64,000 bases of DNA from Chelydra serpentina (GCA_037349315.1 JBAIAC010000051.1:29548001-29612000), one strand, 5' to 3'; shown: positions 1-11,304, numbered from the stretch's first letter. Translations and numbers: made by a program. The notes: a model not told the origin generated them from the letters alone.

Positions 1-1987
1 GGCATGCGACCAGCTTGGCTTAACAGTGAAATCCTTGCTCGTCTTAAACACAAAAAAGCAGCTTACAGGAAGTGGAAGATTGGACAAATAACCAGGGAGT
101 ATAAAAATATTGCTCAGGCATGCAGGAGTGAAATTGGGAAGGCCAAATCACACTTGGCGTTCCAGCTAGCTGGTGATGTTAGGAGTAACAAGAAGGGTTT
201 CTTCAGGTATGTTAGCAACAAGAAGATAGTCAAGGAAAGTGTGGGCCCCTTGCTGAATGAGGGAGGGAACCTAGTGACAGAGGATGTGGAGAAAGCTAGT
301 GTACTCAATGCTTTTTTTGTCTCTGTCTTCACAGACAAGGTCAGCTCCCAGACGGCTGCACTCCGCAGAACGGTATGGGGAGGAGGTGACCAGCCCTCTG
401 TGGAGAAAGAAGTAGTTAGGGACTATTTAGAAAAGCTGGACGAGCACAAGTCCATGGGGCCGGATGCACTGCATCCGAGGGTGTTAAGGGAGTTGGCCAA
501 TGTGATTACAGAGCCATTGGCCATTATCTTTGAAAAATCATGGCAATCGGGGGAGGTCCTGGATGACTGGAAAAAAGCTAATGTAGTGCCCATCTTTTAA
601 AAAGGGAAGAAGGAAGATCCGGGGAACTGCAGGCCAGTCAGTCTCACCTCAGTCCCTGGAAAAATCATGGAACAGGTCCTCAAGGAATCAATTATGAACC
701 ACTTACAGGAGAGGAAAGTGATCAGGAACAGTCAGCATGGATTCACCAAGGGCAAGTCATGCCTGAATAACCTAATTGCCTTCTATGATGAGATAACTGG
801 CTCTGTGGATGAGGGGAAAGCAGTGGATGTGCTATTTCTTGACTTTAGCAAAGCTTTTGATACAGTCTCCCACAGTATTCTTGCCAGCAAGTTAAAGAAG
901 TATGGGCTGGATGAATGGACTGTAAGGTAGATAGAAATCTGGCTAGATGGTCGGGCTCAACGGGTAGTGATCAATGGCTCCATGTCTAGTTGGCAGCCGG
1001 TATCAAGTGGAGTGCCCCAAGGGTCGGTGCTGGGGCCGGTTTTGTTCAATATCTTCATTAACGATCTGGAGGATGGTGTGGACTGCACCCTTAGCAAGTT
1101 TGCAGATGACACTAAACTGGGAGGAATGGTTGATACAATGGAGGGTAGGGATAAGATACAGAGGGACCTAAACAAATTAGAGGATTGGGCCAAAAGAAAT
1201 CTGATGAGGTTCAACAAGGACAAGTGCAGAGTCCTGCACTTAGGACGGAAGAATCCCATGCACTGCTACAGACTAGGGACCGAATGGCTGGGCAGCAGTT
1301 CTGCAGAAAAGGACCTAGGGGTTACAGTGGACGAAAAGCTGAATATGAGTCAACAGTGTGCCCTTGTTGCCAAGAAGACTAACGGCATTTTGGGTTGTAT
1401 ACATAGGGGCATTTCCAGCAGATCAAGGGACGTGATCATTCCCCTCTATTCGGCACTGGTGAGGCCTCATTTGGAGTAGTGTGTCCAGTTTTGGGCCCCA
1501 CACTACAAGAAGGATGTGGATAAATTGGAAAGAGTCCAGCGGAGGGCAACAAAAATGATTAGGGGGCTGGAGCACATGACTTATGAGGAGAGGCTGAGGG
1601 AACTGGGATTGTTTAGCCTGCAGAAGAGAAGAATGGGGGGGGATTTGATAGCTACTTTCAACTACCTGAAAGGGGGTTCCAAAGAGGATGGATCTAGACT
1701 GTTCTCAGTGGTAGAAGATGACAGAACAAGGAGTAATGGTCTCAAGTTGCAGAGGGGGAGGTTTAGGTTGGATAGTAAGACAAACTTTTTCACTAGTAGG
1801 GTGGTGAAGAACTGGAATGGGTTACCTAGGGAGGTGGTGGAATCTCCTTCCTTAGAGGTTTTTAAGGTCAGGCTTGACAAAGCTCTGGCTGGGATGATTT
1901 AGTTGGGGTTGGTCCTGCTTTGAGCAGGGGGTTGGACTAGATGACCTCCTGAGGTCCCCTCCAACCTGAGATTCTATGATTCTATGA
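1..1987 (+). mobile_element. CR1 LINE copy A (5' end outside window)
   Basis: This is a CR1-family non-LTR retrotransposon whose 5' part lies beyond the window edge. It runs through the ORF2 reverse transcriptase and a short 3' UTR containing the phrases TTTGAGCAGGGGGTTGGACT and GATGACCTCCTGAGG. It ends in ATTCTATG-type 8-bp repeats at about 1971-1987, the hallmark 3' end of CR1. Seven other copies in the window align to it closely by eye. No target-site duplication is expected for CR1, and none can be tested here because the 5' junction is missing. Confidence 0.95.
4..1902 (+). pseudogene. CR1-A ORF2 reverse transcriptase, three nonsense codons
   Basis: This encodes the C-terminal two thirds of CR1 ORF2, the protein that reverse-transcribes element RNA at a nicked target. 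Recognisable landmarks are the pre-RT segment with RPAWLNSEILARL, the RT segment [29 protein letters not shown], and the catalytic FADDTK motif. A basic C-terminal tail follows ([13 protein letters not shown] through [10 protein letters not shown]). The whole stretch is open in one frame except for in-frame stops at 598-600 (Lys to TAA), 928-930 (Trp to TAG) and 1477-1479 (Tyr to TAG). I see no frameshift, so decay has been by substitution. The protein start, with the APE-type endonuclease, lies outside the window. Confidence 0.93.
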
Positions 1988-1994
1988 CTTGGAA

Positions 1995-2432
1995 TTATGT
2001 TGCTTGCTTCATGCATTAACCACATCCACTATGATGGAGTTGGGTTGCAGATGTTGAAAACAAAGTCTGCTTCTTTGGGGAGAGATGTAGGGTTGTTTTT
2101 GTTTACACTCTGTTGCTGGTTGTTGCGATGGAGGCTGGTTCTGCCAGATGACTTTGGTAGGATCAAGGATCCAGTCATTAATTGGGAGGACAGTTCTAGA
2201 TGAGAAGGTAGTGTGCAGAAGTTCCACCAATTTGTGATGTGTATCTGCCACCTCCTGTAGGGGAATCTGCAGCTTCTCTGCCATCCGCTTGGTAAGATCC
2301 AAAAAGTTCTTAAATCTTCACCTAATGATGAGGGGTGGGCAGCACAGTTTCATCTGGGAGAGATGAGGTGAAGTGTGCAGAAGAGGTAGCTTCCTTTTTT
2401 TTTTTTTGCGCGCTGTTCTGAAAAAACCTTCT
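1995..2432 (-). pseudogene. DIRS-type gag relic related to LAP2-alpha C-terminal domain
   Basis: Read on the minus strand, 2302-2009 gives an open segment containing MAEKLQIPLQEV, VLPINDWILDPTK and HLQPNSIIVDVVNA. Just upstream, out of frame, lies a SSLPDETVL-like stretch at about 2340-2360. This pattern matches my memory of the domain shared by the LAP2-alpha-specific C-terminus and the gag-like ORF1 of DIRS-family tyrosine-recombinase retrotransposons, which turtle genomes carry in many copies. There is no tyrosine recombinase or RT here, so it is a fragment. Frame breaks between 2303 and 2432 show it is dead. The SINE at 2441-2628 separates it from the presumed N-terminal part. A decayed host LAP2 retrocopy is the alternative, but the family assignment rests on recall, not a search. 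Confidence 0.5.
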
Positions 2433-2440
2433 CCTGTCCT

Positions 2441-2628
2441 TGGGGGGAGGGATAGCTCAGTGGTTTGAGCATTGGCCTGCTAAACCCAGGGTTGTGAGTT
2501 CAATCCTTGAGGGGGCCATTTGGGGATCTGAGGCAAAAATTGGGGATTGGTCCTGCTTTGAGCAGGGGGTTGGACTAGATGACCTACTAAGGTCCCTTCC
2601 AACCCTGATATTCTATGATCTATGATCT
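2441..2628 (+). mobile_element. tRNA-derived SINE with CR1 tail, copy 1
   Basis: The 5' half is tRNA-like, with a pol III box A region (TAGCTCAGTGGTTTGAGCA) and a box B region (GTTGTGAGTTCAATCC). The 3' half (GGTCCTGCTTTGAGCAGGGG through ATTCTATGATC) is the CR1 3' end, which lets CR1 machinery reverse-transcribe it. This is the turtle tRNA/CR1 SINE type. It sits inside a DIRS-like relic on the other strand, which makes it the younger insertion. Confidence 0.92.
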
Positions 2629-3640
2629 AGGTGCCAGGCTGTAGCAAACCAGCTGGTGGACTGTCCCTGAGAGACACCGAGGGCAGTCACGCCATGTGTA
2701 TATCACCGATATGGCCTTGGGAGGGAGAGGCAGAAAGGCTAGGCAGAAAGGCTGGGCACAAGCAGTTGGCATGATGGAATTGGGGATGACCCTTGTAGCG
2801 TGGTGGTGGGCCACCATGAGGGGCCAGGGAATGATCTCCTCCTTGCCATTTTCAGATTCATCAGTGGGTAAGGGTGCCGCTGAGTGGGGTATTGGCAATA
2901 TACAGCCCAGTGGTAAGAGTGATTCTGGGTGCCGGGATGTGCTAGATCCTGGTACCAAGTAATGGGGATAGTGGTTCTTCCCGAATAGTGGTTCTTCTCC
3001 AGGGTACCAGAGCTCATGCAGGACCCTGGGATCATTTGCTACCACAGAGGAGTGTCCATGGTACATTGTTAGTACCGATAGTTGGGCAGAGCACTCCCTA
3101 AATGAGAGTTTTGCCCAGGACAAAACATTTGTTGGTGGCACTTTTTTAGAGATAGTACGGTAATTGTCTTTCCTTGGGTACTGAGGTCACAGGTCTTCAG
3201 AGTCTTAGAACACATGTGTTACCATGGGCTCATGTGGAACCACAGAGGAGCGTCTGTAATCAGTATCGATGACTGGGAAGGTGCAGAACTCTTCCTAGAT
3301 GGGAGTTTTGTTGCACCTGGTACCAAAGGGTTTCTCTGTGCTGCTCTTTTAGAGATGGTATGGTAACTGTCTCCTCTCCTTTAGGGGGCGGTATTATTGC
3401 CTCAGAGCATGACTGTGGAAGCCTGTGGTGTCTCGGTGCCGAAGCAGAGATCTTCCTCTATGGCTCTGGGAGCATCTGAACTAGGGTCAAGGCCAGCTTC
3501 TCTCCTAACTTTGCTCTTCCCACCGCCCCACCTGCAGTCAGCCAATAGAAAGTGTCACTCCTTTGTTACATGACCATCGGTACTGGTATACCTAGCGCAA
3601 GGTGAGAACAGAATTCACCCTGAAAAGCCCTTTATGAGCA
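2629..3640 (-). mobile_element. Presumed 5' part of the DIRS-like relic
   Basis: This segment continues past the SINE from the gag relic. On the minus strand, 3141-2620 is open for 173 codons of low-complexity, proline- and serine-rich sequence without a motif I can name (for example LVPGSSTSRHPES). Repeated GGTACC and ACCATGGT-like words and an internal direct repeat (3040-3375) run through it. Assignment to the DIRS relic rests on position and on my recollection that DIRS gag N-terminal regions in turtles look like this. It could instead be an unrelated repeat. Confidence 0.35.
3040..3375. repeat. Diverged direct repeat, two units about 195 bp apart
   Basis: Unit 1 (about 3040-3170) and unit 2 (about 3237-3375) share the ordered phrases ACCACAGAGGAG, GGGCAGAGCACT/GGTGCAGAACTC, ATGAGAGTTTTG/ATGGGAGTTTTG and TTTTAGAGATRGTAYGGTAA. 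The order and spacing match, so this is a tandem duplication that has since diverged. Confidence 0.6.
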
Positions 3641-3762
3641 GAGCTAGAGAATATCCCATTTATCTTCAGGTTGCAGATAGTAACCTGCATGTAAGCAAAC
3701 AGGCATGCATTTTAATGCAGACAAATGCTCTACAAGAACAGAGCAGTTAGGCCACCTTTATA

Positions 3763-4697
3763 TACTCCTGAGGGAATTCTGTGCCAAAACATTAAAAATT
3801 CTGCACACAATGTTTTCAAATTCTGCAAAATTCTGAATATTTTATTTGTCAAAATAACACAATATAATCCAACCAGTTTCAATTATTTTTGGTCATTTAT
3901 TTCAAAATACCTGTCAGCAAGTATGTCTGTCACAATACAGACAACAAAAAAGATTCAGAAAATGTTTTTTGACAAATAGATTCCTTACTAGGCATATTAA
4001 CACAGAACTCTGAGTAATAATTCATTTAAACTACAATACAGAACCATGTTTCCCACACCTGTCAGAAGCAGTGTAAAGGCTTGCCAGAGTCAGGGGTAAC
4101 GGAGGAGCTGAGGGAGACGGAAGTAATTTCTGGGAAGGAGCCTGGGTATCAACTTGGAGGACTGTTGGGAATGGATAAGAAAAGTATGGAACAGGATTTT
4201 GGGGGCTTGGGGAGGGATTGTTAGGGAGCTTCCCCCAGGCAGACACTGGCTGACCCCTAGCCTCTCCCAGTCAGGCACATCTGCCCCTGTACCCATGTGT
4301 CCCTCCACCCACACTCACTCACTCCCCCCATCCCTATGTGTCTCTGTGCCCCCACTCAGCCACCCCCTCCCCCATCCAGCCCTGCACCTCCACTCCTATT
4401 CAGCACCTACCCCAGTCTGTCCTCCTCCAGTAGCCCTTACGAGCCATTGACTGACCCCCCCAGCAGCCCTACGCTGTCTCCCCATATCCCCTGACCTGGC
4501 TCAACAGGTGCTGTGAAGAAGGCAGGCTTTCTCTTCCCTAGCTGCTGCTCTGTTCTAGCACCATAGGGCCCTCTGGTGGGCAAAAGGCAGAACTGCAGCA
4601 ACTTTCCAGCAGAAGCTTTTTTCTGTGCAAATAATTAAAAATATGCACAGCTTATTAATTATTCACATATGCAGTGGTGCAAAATTCCCCAGGAGTA
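3763..4697. mobile_element. Non-autonomous DNA transposon, family M1 copy 1
   Basis: The left end TACTCCTGAGGGAATTCTG and right end CAAAATTCCCCAGGAGTA are imperfect terminal inverted repeats. The flanks CCTTTATA (left) and CTTTATA (right) give a 7-8 bp target duplication, which suggests hAT. AT-rich arms at each end surround a pyrimidine-rich centre (about 4240-4500). No transposase is present. A second copy lies on the opposite strand near 20640-21770. Confidence 0.7.
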
Positions 4698-4699
4698 CT

Positions 4700-4915
4700 T
4701 TATAGGACAGGGGACCATATCCTGGAAAGCAGCAACTCTAAAAAGGACTCCGGGGTCACAGTGGAAGCCAATTGAACATGAACTCCCAGTACAATGCTAG
4801 GGCCAAAAGGGCTAATATGATCCTTGGCTACATACACAGGCGATTAGGGAGCAGGACCAGAGAGGGAATGTTACCTGTTTACAATATTGGTGAGACCATT
4901 ATCAGGCTACAGTTT
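4700..4915 (+). mobile_element. Old CR1 fragment (ORF2 C-terminal part)
   Basis: A decayed stretch resembles the CR1 segment that reads [11 protein letters not shown]...ANGILGCI in the young copies. Here SSNSKKDSGVTVEAN and RANMILGYIHRR are visible in different frames. It is an older subfamily than copies A-J. Confidence 0.65.
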
Positions 4916-5094
4916 TATCGTTTCCTCTGTGTGTGTACGTGCCCACACAGATGCTGTCTTTACCAAGGGAAAATCTAAGTGCAAAAAGGAGTTCTTGCAT
5001 TTAAGCTCTGAGCACATCAAGTGCCGTGATGTAGGACTAACCCCCATGTTAGTGCCGTCTCCCAGAGCCTCCCCTGCTGGTTGGCAGCTTCCTT

Positions 5095-5290
5095 ACTCCA
5101 GCGGAACACGGCTGTAGTTGGAGGCTCTGGTGACAGAGGAAAGGTGAGCGCTCAGGTAGCAAGGACCAGTCCCATGGATGGCTTTGAATAACCAGAGAGA
5201 TGCATTAAACTGGACTCTATTCGGGGGGGACCCAGTGCAAAGCAGAGGACTGGATGATGTACATACAGCCACCTGTGCTCCTAAGCACAT
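5095..5290 (-). pseudogene. Probable L2-like LINE ORF2 C-terminal fragment
   Basis: The minus strand reads VQFNASLWLFKAIHGTGPCYLSAHLSSVTRA. This resembles the C-terminal segment of L2/Rex-type LINE polymerases (an I.FK.L...KA..G..P.YL pattern). No RT core is adjacent. The call rests on a short motif only. Confidence 0.4.
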
Positions 5291-8221
5291 GGCCTACTTG
5301 TTTTGTACCAGCTGGAGTTTTTTGGGGGGCATGGGGCTTCATTCCTACTCAGATATGGCTTAATTACCAAAATAAAATCACCATGAGATAGCAGTGTGGG
5401 GATGGGCAGGCATGAGTCTTAGACCAGCCCCTAGTGGACATAGGCTCACACCATGAGTCATCACCACAGCTGGACTAAGTGCCATCCTGGCCAGCTGCCT
5501 CAACAGAGTGGCCCAGGAGTGAGTGAAGTCTGAATGACCCTCTTCTTCCTTCCAGAGCAAAGGAGAGCTGAGGAAAGGTAGCATCAGGGGGCTAAACAGG
5601 GCAACTCAGGGGAAGCCTGCCCTAGAGGTGACCACAATGACAATAAGGCTCTTTTTCTTAACTGTGCCGTAGGGTATTCCTGGCCTCCTGAATAAATCCA
5701 CAACTAACTGGGCCTCCGCCACTGACATAATCATCCCCACAGCCCCAGGATTCTGTACTCTGGAGTACAGGAGCCTCTCCAGGTGCTTGCTCAGGTGGAG
5801 CTGTTGCTACGTGATCTTTGCATTAACACACCATCATGCAGTTTTGGAGGCCCATGTTAAATACCTAGTGGAGAAGGAGAATTACAGTGCTGCTACTTAA
5901 GCAGTTTGCTAACCTGATCATTGCGGAACTGTGTAATAATTGCACATGATGTCATTAATTACACGTCAGCTGGAATTATTTAAAATCAAAAAGTATTTAA
6001 ATCAGAGTTGAAGCATGACTTAGAATGGGCAAGCAGAAACCTTGATTTTAAATCATGTTTACATTTGCACTTTTTATTTTCTTCAAGAAAGGTTGAATTT
6101 CTGTTGGTTGGTAACCATTAAAACATTATGATTTGCAACTAAATATAGCATTTATGATAAATTTGGTGCTTCTTTGTGCTAGCCAGGAGGATACGCTATA
6201 GACATACACATTATTTAACCAAGTATATAGCTTTAAGTTATATTTATCCAGATTCTTAATTTTTACATTTTTCTATAAAGGTAGAAAATGGGGAATGATG
6301 CATTTCTTGTTTAACAGATCAATTTTTTTACGTGGGATTTATATCAAGCTTTATTTAAATAGAAATCCAAATTCACTTAAACACACAAAAACAGCATTTT
6401 ATTTTGTTTTTATTAAATAAAACTACCTTAAATGTGCTGGGTGCACAAGAAAAAAGTTTAATAAGTTTTAAATGCAAAACATGTTAATTTATTAAACAGT
6501 AGTATTTGTATTTTGTGAAAGGATTGTTTCTGATCACCACATCCTTGGAGATGTTAGAACTAGAAGATTTCAACTTCTCACACCCAGTTTTTATTGATAG
6601 ATTAGAAGAGGAAAACAAGCTTTCCTGCTTGTTTAACTCCCAACTGGTTTCTTAACTTATGAACTTCTTCTGGCATATGGCTTCTGACAGCACCAAACAA
6701 TGAATTAGCAGTTGGGTAAGTGAAGCAGCCACTCTATCATGGCAGCCTCATCCAGAATGCATCCATTCACCATCAAGATGATAAAGAGAACAGTCCATAA
6801 CCAGATGTGGTTTGTTCTTGAGCTCCAGAGGCAGGACAGGGAGTTCAAGAAGCCCCAACAGTAAAGACGTAAGTTAAACCACCTGTGACCACAACGTATC
6901 CTGTTGTAACAAGGAAGGCTTTTTCAGTTCGTAGGTTTGTTCCGAGGGGTATGCGAGAGCTAATCCAAAGAGACTAGGGGTCAGGTCTGAGTTGTGTATG
7001 TTCCCAGAAATGTGCCATTTATCCAAAATATAGTCCCATACCACCTCTTGTCACTGTATCTTAGAAAGGCCATGTCTGATGAACTATCTAAGAGACTCAA
7101 CTATTTCAAAAAAGGGGCATCTTGACTTTAGCTAGTGTTTTTGATATGGCTTTGAGATGGAACTGTGAAGTAAACTTTCTTGATAGCTGGCTGGGCACAG
7201 TAATGGGGCCAGAGCCCTACCTTCATATTTAATCACGAGGGGAGCAATGCCAGCCAGGGCCAGTAATTGAAGTGAACTAACTGAATAAACTGAAATGAAA
7301 AAATTTTTCTCCCTGCAGCTGCAAAAGTCTACCACTGTGAAAAGCTTCAAACAACTCTGATTCCAGATGCTTAACCAGTGACTTCCAGCAGTTCAGGAAG
7401 TTGATTTTGTTTCAAACGTGGCAGCAAACATGTACTGCTTCATATTATTTAATTGATATTTTAATAGATTATAATAAATTTAGGTCTTAACATACACTGT
7501 CAATTTAAATTTGATTTTAAAAATGTTTATTTAAAAAAAATAAACATTCAATTTAGGAGGAGAAGGACCTCTGGAGCATATGAACCATCTCCACATCTGC
7601 CCTTTGTTCTGAGTGTGTCATGCTTCCTATTGCCCCAGGGCCTGAGCCCCATGATGGCCTCAAGCACTGGCATCCTTTTGCTAACATAGCATCTCCCGTT
7701 GGGGTACATGAACGTGCACCCTCCTTGAGAGTACCTCCATGCTGACATGCAACTATATTGAGATCCTTACTTAATTAGCATGGAAATAGCTAGTTAAATA
7801 TGTGCAGATTAACCAGAGACTCATCTCAAATTAGACAGCCCAATTTTCTAAACGAGTTTATGGTTTTCATATGGAAATCAACATGTTCTCGCTAGTGCAT
7901 CATGTAAGTGCACCTGAATCGTCCGAGTCAGTTTTATTGCCACTGGCACAAATAAGGAGTTTTATGCTCCATTCTCAAGTTTTTATGTCTTTTTAACCTA
8001 ATGTAATTTGTGTGTTTCATGCCAGTACTGCCAGCCTGCATGACCCTAGTGCCACCCAGTCACCAATGCACAAGGCTGGTGCAGCCTACAGTGAATCCTC
8101 CCCCCTTTGGTTTATTATTATTGTCCTGAAATCATGGCACATCTCTGCACCAGGCTGAAGCTCACATTTCCCATCATTTCCACCGAGGCCCTCATGGCAG
8201 TTTGAGTGGAGCTGTACACAT

Positions 8222-8258
8222 GTATATACGTACGTACCTGTGCGTGCGTGCGTGCACA
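8222..8258. repeat. Compound (TACG)/(TGCG) microsatellite
   Basis: A run of TACG units passes into TGCG units and ends in GCACACA. It is CpG-rich and alternates purine with pyrimidine. Confidence 0.85.
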
Positions 8259-8487
8259 CAAATTCCATTTACATCTACTTCTGAACAAAATGTCACCCAA
8301 GCTCCCAGAGTGAGTGAATAGGAAACCCAGAGACCACAGCTGCATTAGGAGACATACAGGTTCATTTCAGACATCTCTGCTCTGCTGCCGACGGACTCCT
8401 TTCCCATGTTCCTTTGAAACGTTGCTCACAGGCTACCATCTGCTCTAGAAATTGTGTAGAGTCACGAAGAGCTAACATTGAGAAGCT

Positions 8488-8509
8488 ACACACACACACA
8501 CACACACAC
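8488..8509. repeat. (CA)n microsatellite
   Basis: About eleven CA dinucleotides in a perfect run. Confidence 0.95.
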
Positions 8510-8826
8510 TTCTAACTTGTGCATACACTCACAGATATGACCTGGTAAATAACCATTAAGCACAGCCATCTGGCACGTGCAACTCCAGAGGCACATGCAT
8601 ACTTCATGTCAACTGTGAATGAGAGACGTTAAAGATGGACTGATTTGCACATACAATTAGATGGAGAAAAGGCGGCTAGTTTTGGGGGCAAAAATCCACC
8701 TTTTGCAGCAGATACTCAATGAGAGCAGAAACCCTGGGAAAAAGGAATGAAGAAAGTGATTCTGGTAGCAGAGGAGCAACTCAGGAGATGGCAAACTCTA
8801 GCACAGAGAAACCTTAAGAGAGATGG

Positions 8827-8989
8827 AGGGGGAGGGATAGCTCAGTGGTTTGAGCATTGGCCTGCGAAACCCAGGGTTGAGAGTTCAATTAGGGATCTGG
8901 GGCAAAAATTGGGGATTGGTCCTGCTTTGAGCAGGGGATTGGACTAGATGACCTCCTAAGGTCCCTTCCAACCCTGATATTCTATGATA
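8827..8989 (+). mobile_element. tRNA/CR1 SINE copy 2, internally deleted
   Basis: Same architecture as the 2441 copy: box A-like head, box B-like GAGTTCAATT, CR1-type tail ending in ATTCTATGAT. About 18 bp just after box B (the CCTTGAGGGGGCC segment) are missing, which shortens the junction between tRNA head and body. Confidence 0.9.
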
Positions 8990-9124
8990 TCAGCAAGGGA
9001 ATTGTGATGTCTAAACTGGACTATAGGCCCCAGTGCTATATGGAGCACACGTACCCATATAGCTATATGGAACAGACTGAAATAAGAGGGAATAGCATAT
9101 ATGCTAGATAAGGCCCTGCTGCTC

Positions 9125-9395
9125 CCGTAGGGTTTGCTGCTCCAGGTAAGTGGCGCTGGGCCAGAATCCAAACCTCTCCTGCATCCCAACCCCCTGCCCT
9201 GAGCCCCCTGCCACACCCCACACTCCCTCCTGCACTCCAACTCCCTGCTGTGATCCCCCTGCTGCACCCCGCGGGCAGGGGTGGAGTGGGGGGTGGGGCC
9301 AGGGGTAGCGGGAGAGAGGTGGTGATGCAGCCCTCAGGCCAACGTACAAGTCCTCATGTGACCCTCCTGGTGATGAGATCAGGGGTCTCAAACTC
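9125..9395. mobile_element. Degraded hAT fragment
   Basis: A C-rich minisatellite-like body (9175-9275, CCCCCTGC-type units) is followed by GATGCAGCCCTCAGGCCAA and GTCCTCATGTGACCCTC. The same phrases sit just inside the right end of the hAT at 43087-43921. A lone left-type terminus CAGGGGTCTCAAACTCC follows at about 9383. The element is rearranged and lacks paired ends. Confidence 0.5.
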
Positions 9396-9539
9396 CAAAC
9401 TAGTGTGCTTGCATTGAAGAGTTTGGGAAACTCCATTTGGGATAACAGGATTTGTGCAAATCATTTTCTATGAATAAACTGACAGACTTTATATGAGCTT
9501 GTATTGTCCAGAAGTAAGCAGGGCAATACAAGACGTACA

Positions 9540-9850
9540 TTTCTGGGGGAAGTCTGGGACTGGAAATTTGTTGATGTTGCTCTGCAGTGTAATTCAAGGG
9601 TGGCTGGCTACAGCACTCGTATACTATAACTGGGAGTAAACTTACCTGGTGGAGGCTTTGTGGGAGCAGACCAGGTGTGGTAAGCTCCCACAGCAAAGCA
9701 GTATAAAAAGCACCCAAGGGTAGAGAACTGAGGGGACACAGCTTCTTCATCAGTCCAGATTGTACCCTGGGTAATGTCACACAGCTGACCTAGGCTCTAA
9801 GACTTACTGTGGCAGGTCTTTTTCTTGCAGTGTAGATGTCCCCTGGGAGG
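9540..9850 (+). promoter_or_regulatory. TATA-containing region, possible solo LTR
   Basis: A good TATA box (GTATAAAAAG, near 9700) stands about 30 bp upstream of GAACTGAGGGGACACAG, an arrangement typical of an LTR promoter. I cannot define TG...CA termini or a target duplication, so LTR identity is inferred. The 3' edge ends in TTGCAGTGTAGATGTCCCC, which resembles the right terminus of the MITE at 58566-59645. Confidence 0.3.
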
Positions 9851-10016
9851 CAGCAGTTATTCCTCTCAAGGATTGTGAAAAGGACAGTTAACACATGCTT
9901 CTCACCAAGAAAGGGTGGCACCCCACAGAAACCTCACCACACTGGAGATGGATGCAGTTACAGAAGGGTGTGAGGGTCTGCCTTGGGTGCCAATGGAAAG
10001 CCATATGCACCACCTT

Positions 10017-10407
10017 GGATCCCTGCAGCGGCCGGAGCCCCTGGCCCTCTAAATCACCGCCAGCAGCAGGGCTCTGGCGGTGATTTAAAGGGCCCGGGGC
10101 TCCTGCCGCTGCGGGGAGCCCTCGCCCCTTTAAATCACCACTGGAGCCCTGGCGGTGATTTAAAGGGCCTGGAGCTCCACGACAGCCAGAGCCCCGGGAC
10201 CTTTAATTCGCCCAGGGGCTCCTAGCCACCTCTGCAGCTGGTAGCTCCCGGGTGATTTAAAGGCCCTGGGGCTCCCAGCCTCAGGCAGAGCCCCAGGGCC
10301 TTTAAATCTGTCTCTTCCGATTGAGGCCACGCCTCTTTCAGTTGAGGCCATGCCCCCGCTCAGGACTCCAGCATACCGGTAAGTCCTCTAAGTTACTTTC
10401 ACCCCTG
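10017..10407. mobile_element. GC-rich hAT-like element with inverted internal units
   Basis: GGTGATTTAAAGGGCC-type units occur repeatedly in both orientations (for example around 10078, 10155, 10250 and, inverted, 10130 and 10305). The right end reads AAGTTACTTTCACCCCTG, a typical hAT terminus (complement CAGGGGTGAAAG). The left terminus is not clear, so the start is approximate. Confidence 0.55.
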
Positions 10408-11304
10408 AATGTTTCACCCCAGCCCACCAGGGTACTGCTTTGTCTGTTTATTCTGAGGGCTCTAGGTCTTTCTCCTGCCACCTCTCCCCCCCCACACACA
10501 TATACCCTGTGATGGGAGAGAGAGGAGGCTGTATCTGCCCTGTCCCCGGCAAGGAGTGCTGCTGCTGCTGCTTTGGGGCCCAATCATTGGTCCCAAATCA
10601 GCCACCATGGGAGGCCATTGCTCTAGGTACTATGCAGTGGCCTTTCAGAAAGGAGCGGGGACACCTCAGGCCAGAAGCCACCACCAGAACTGGCAATAAC
10701 TGTTCCTTTGTCCAGAGCAGAGGCAACTGAGTGTGCGGGGCCAGCAAGCCAACCCCCACGTACACCAAGGGCTTGGCTCAGCTCTCCCAGCAGTGATTCT
10801 GTACCTGCTAGAGGCATGGGGCAGAGGACAGGCCTGCCAGCCCAATGCCTTTCACTAGCACTGCATTCACTTAAGGCTAAAATATTCTCACCTCTCATAA
10901 GCCAGTGGAATGACTCCAGCCAGAACCAGCCCCATTGCTATTCATCAAGCATGTCCATCAAACAACAAGAGTTTGCTGTGGCATAAGATTAGAGAGAACA
11001 ACTACAGCAGCTTGCTTCATGTTCACAGGTGAAGTCTTGATGCTCTGTGTCGTGCAGACTGGGTTCGTCAGCAACACCCCACCTTGCCAGCATGTGCTGG
11101 GAAAGAATGCAGTGGGTTCTGAGTCGTGCACGCAGCTTGCAAACCAGCTGGCTTCCAGGGAGGTGAGAGCAGCTCTTCAGGGAGAAAAAGATCTAGGGTG
11201 TAGGCAGAGCAGCTCTGAGTGTTGGAGAACAGCAGAGCAGAACGGCTCATCTGATGTCCTCTTATTGCCAATAAAGCCAGACTCCAGAAAGGTGAGTTTA
11301 AAAC
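10408..11304. other. No recognised gene
   Basis: This stretch holds a short CTG run near 10558-10571 and several open frames of 60-150 codons on both strands. None shows a family motif, a plausible splice context or low-frequency stop usage. Nothing else is recognised. Confidence 0.5.

Larger units (their letters stand above)
5291..8826. other. AT-rich, apparently unique DNA
   Basis: I find no gene, transposon terminus or RNA gene here. The stretch 5930-7560 is strongly AT-rich with many short poly-A and poly-T runs. Open frames are short and without motifs. Two microsatellites (8222-8258 and 8488-8509) are listed separately. Confidence 0.6.

Noticed and set aside
2441..2520. tRNA gene suggested by box A and box B
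   Set aside because: The head is always joined to a CR1 tail, occurs in seven copies and lacks a clean cloverleaf with acceptor stem. It is a SINE head.
3763..4697. CRISPR-like or tandem array from repeated words
   Set aside because: No regular repeat-spacer pattern exists anywhere in the window, and the organism is a vertebrate; repeats are transposon arms and minisatellites.
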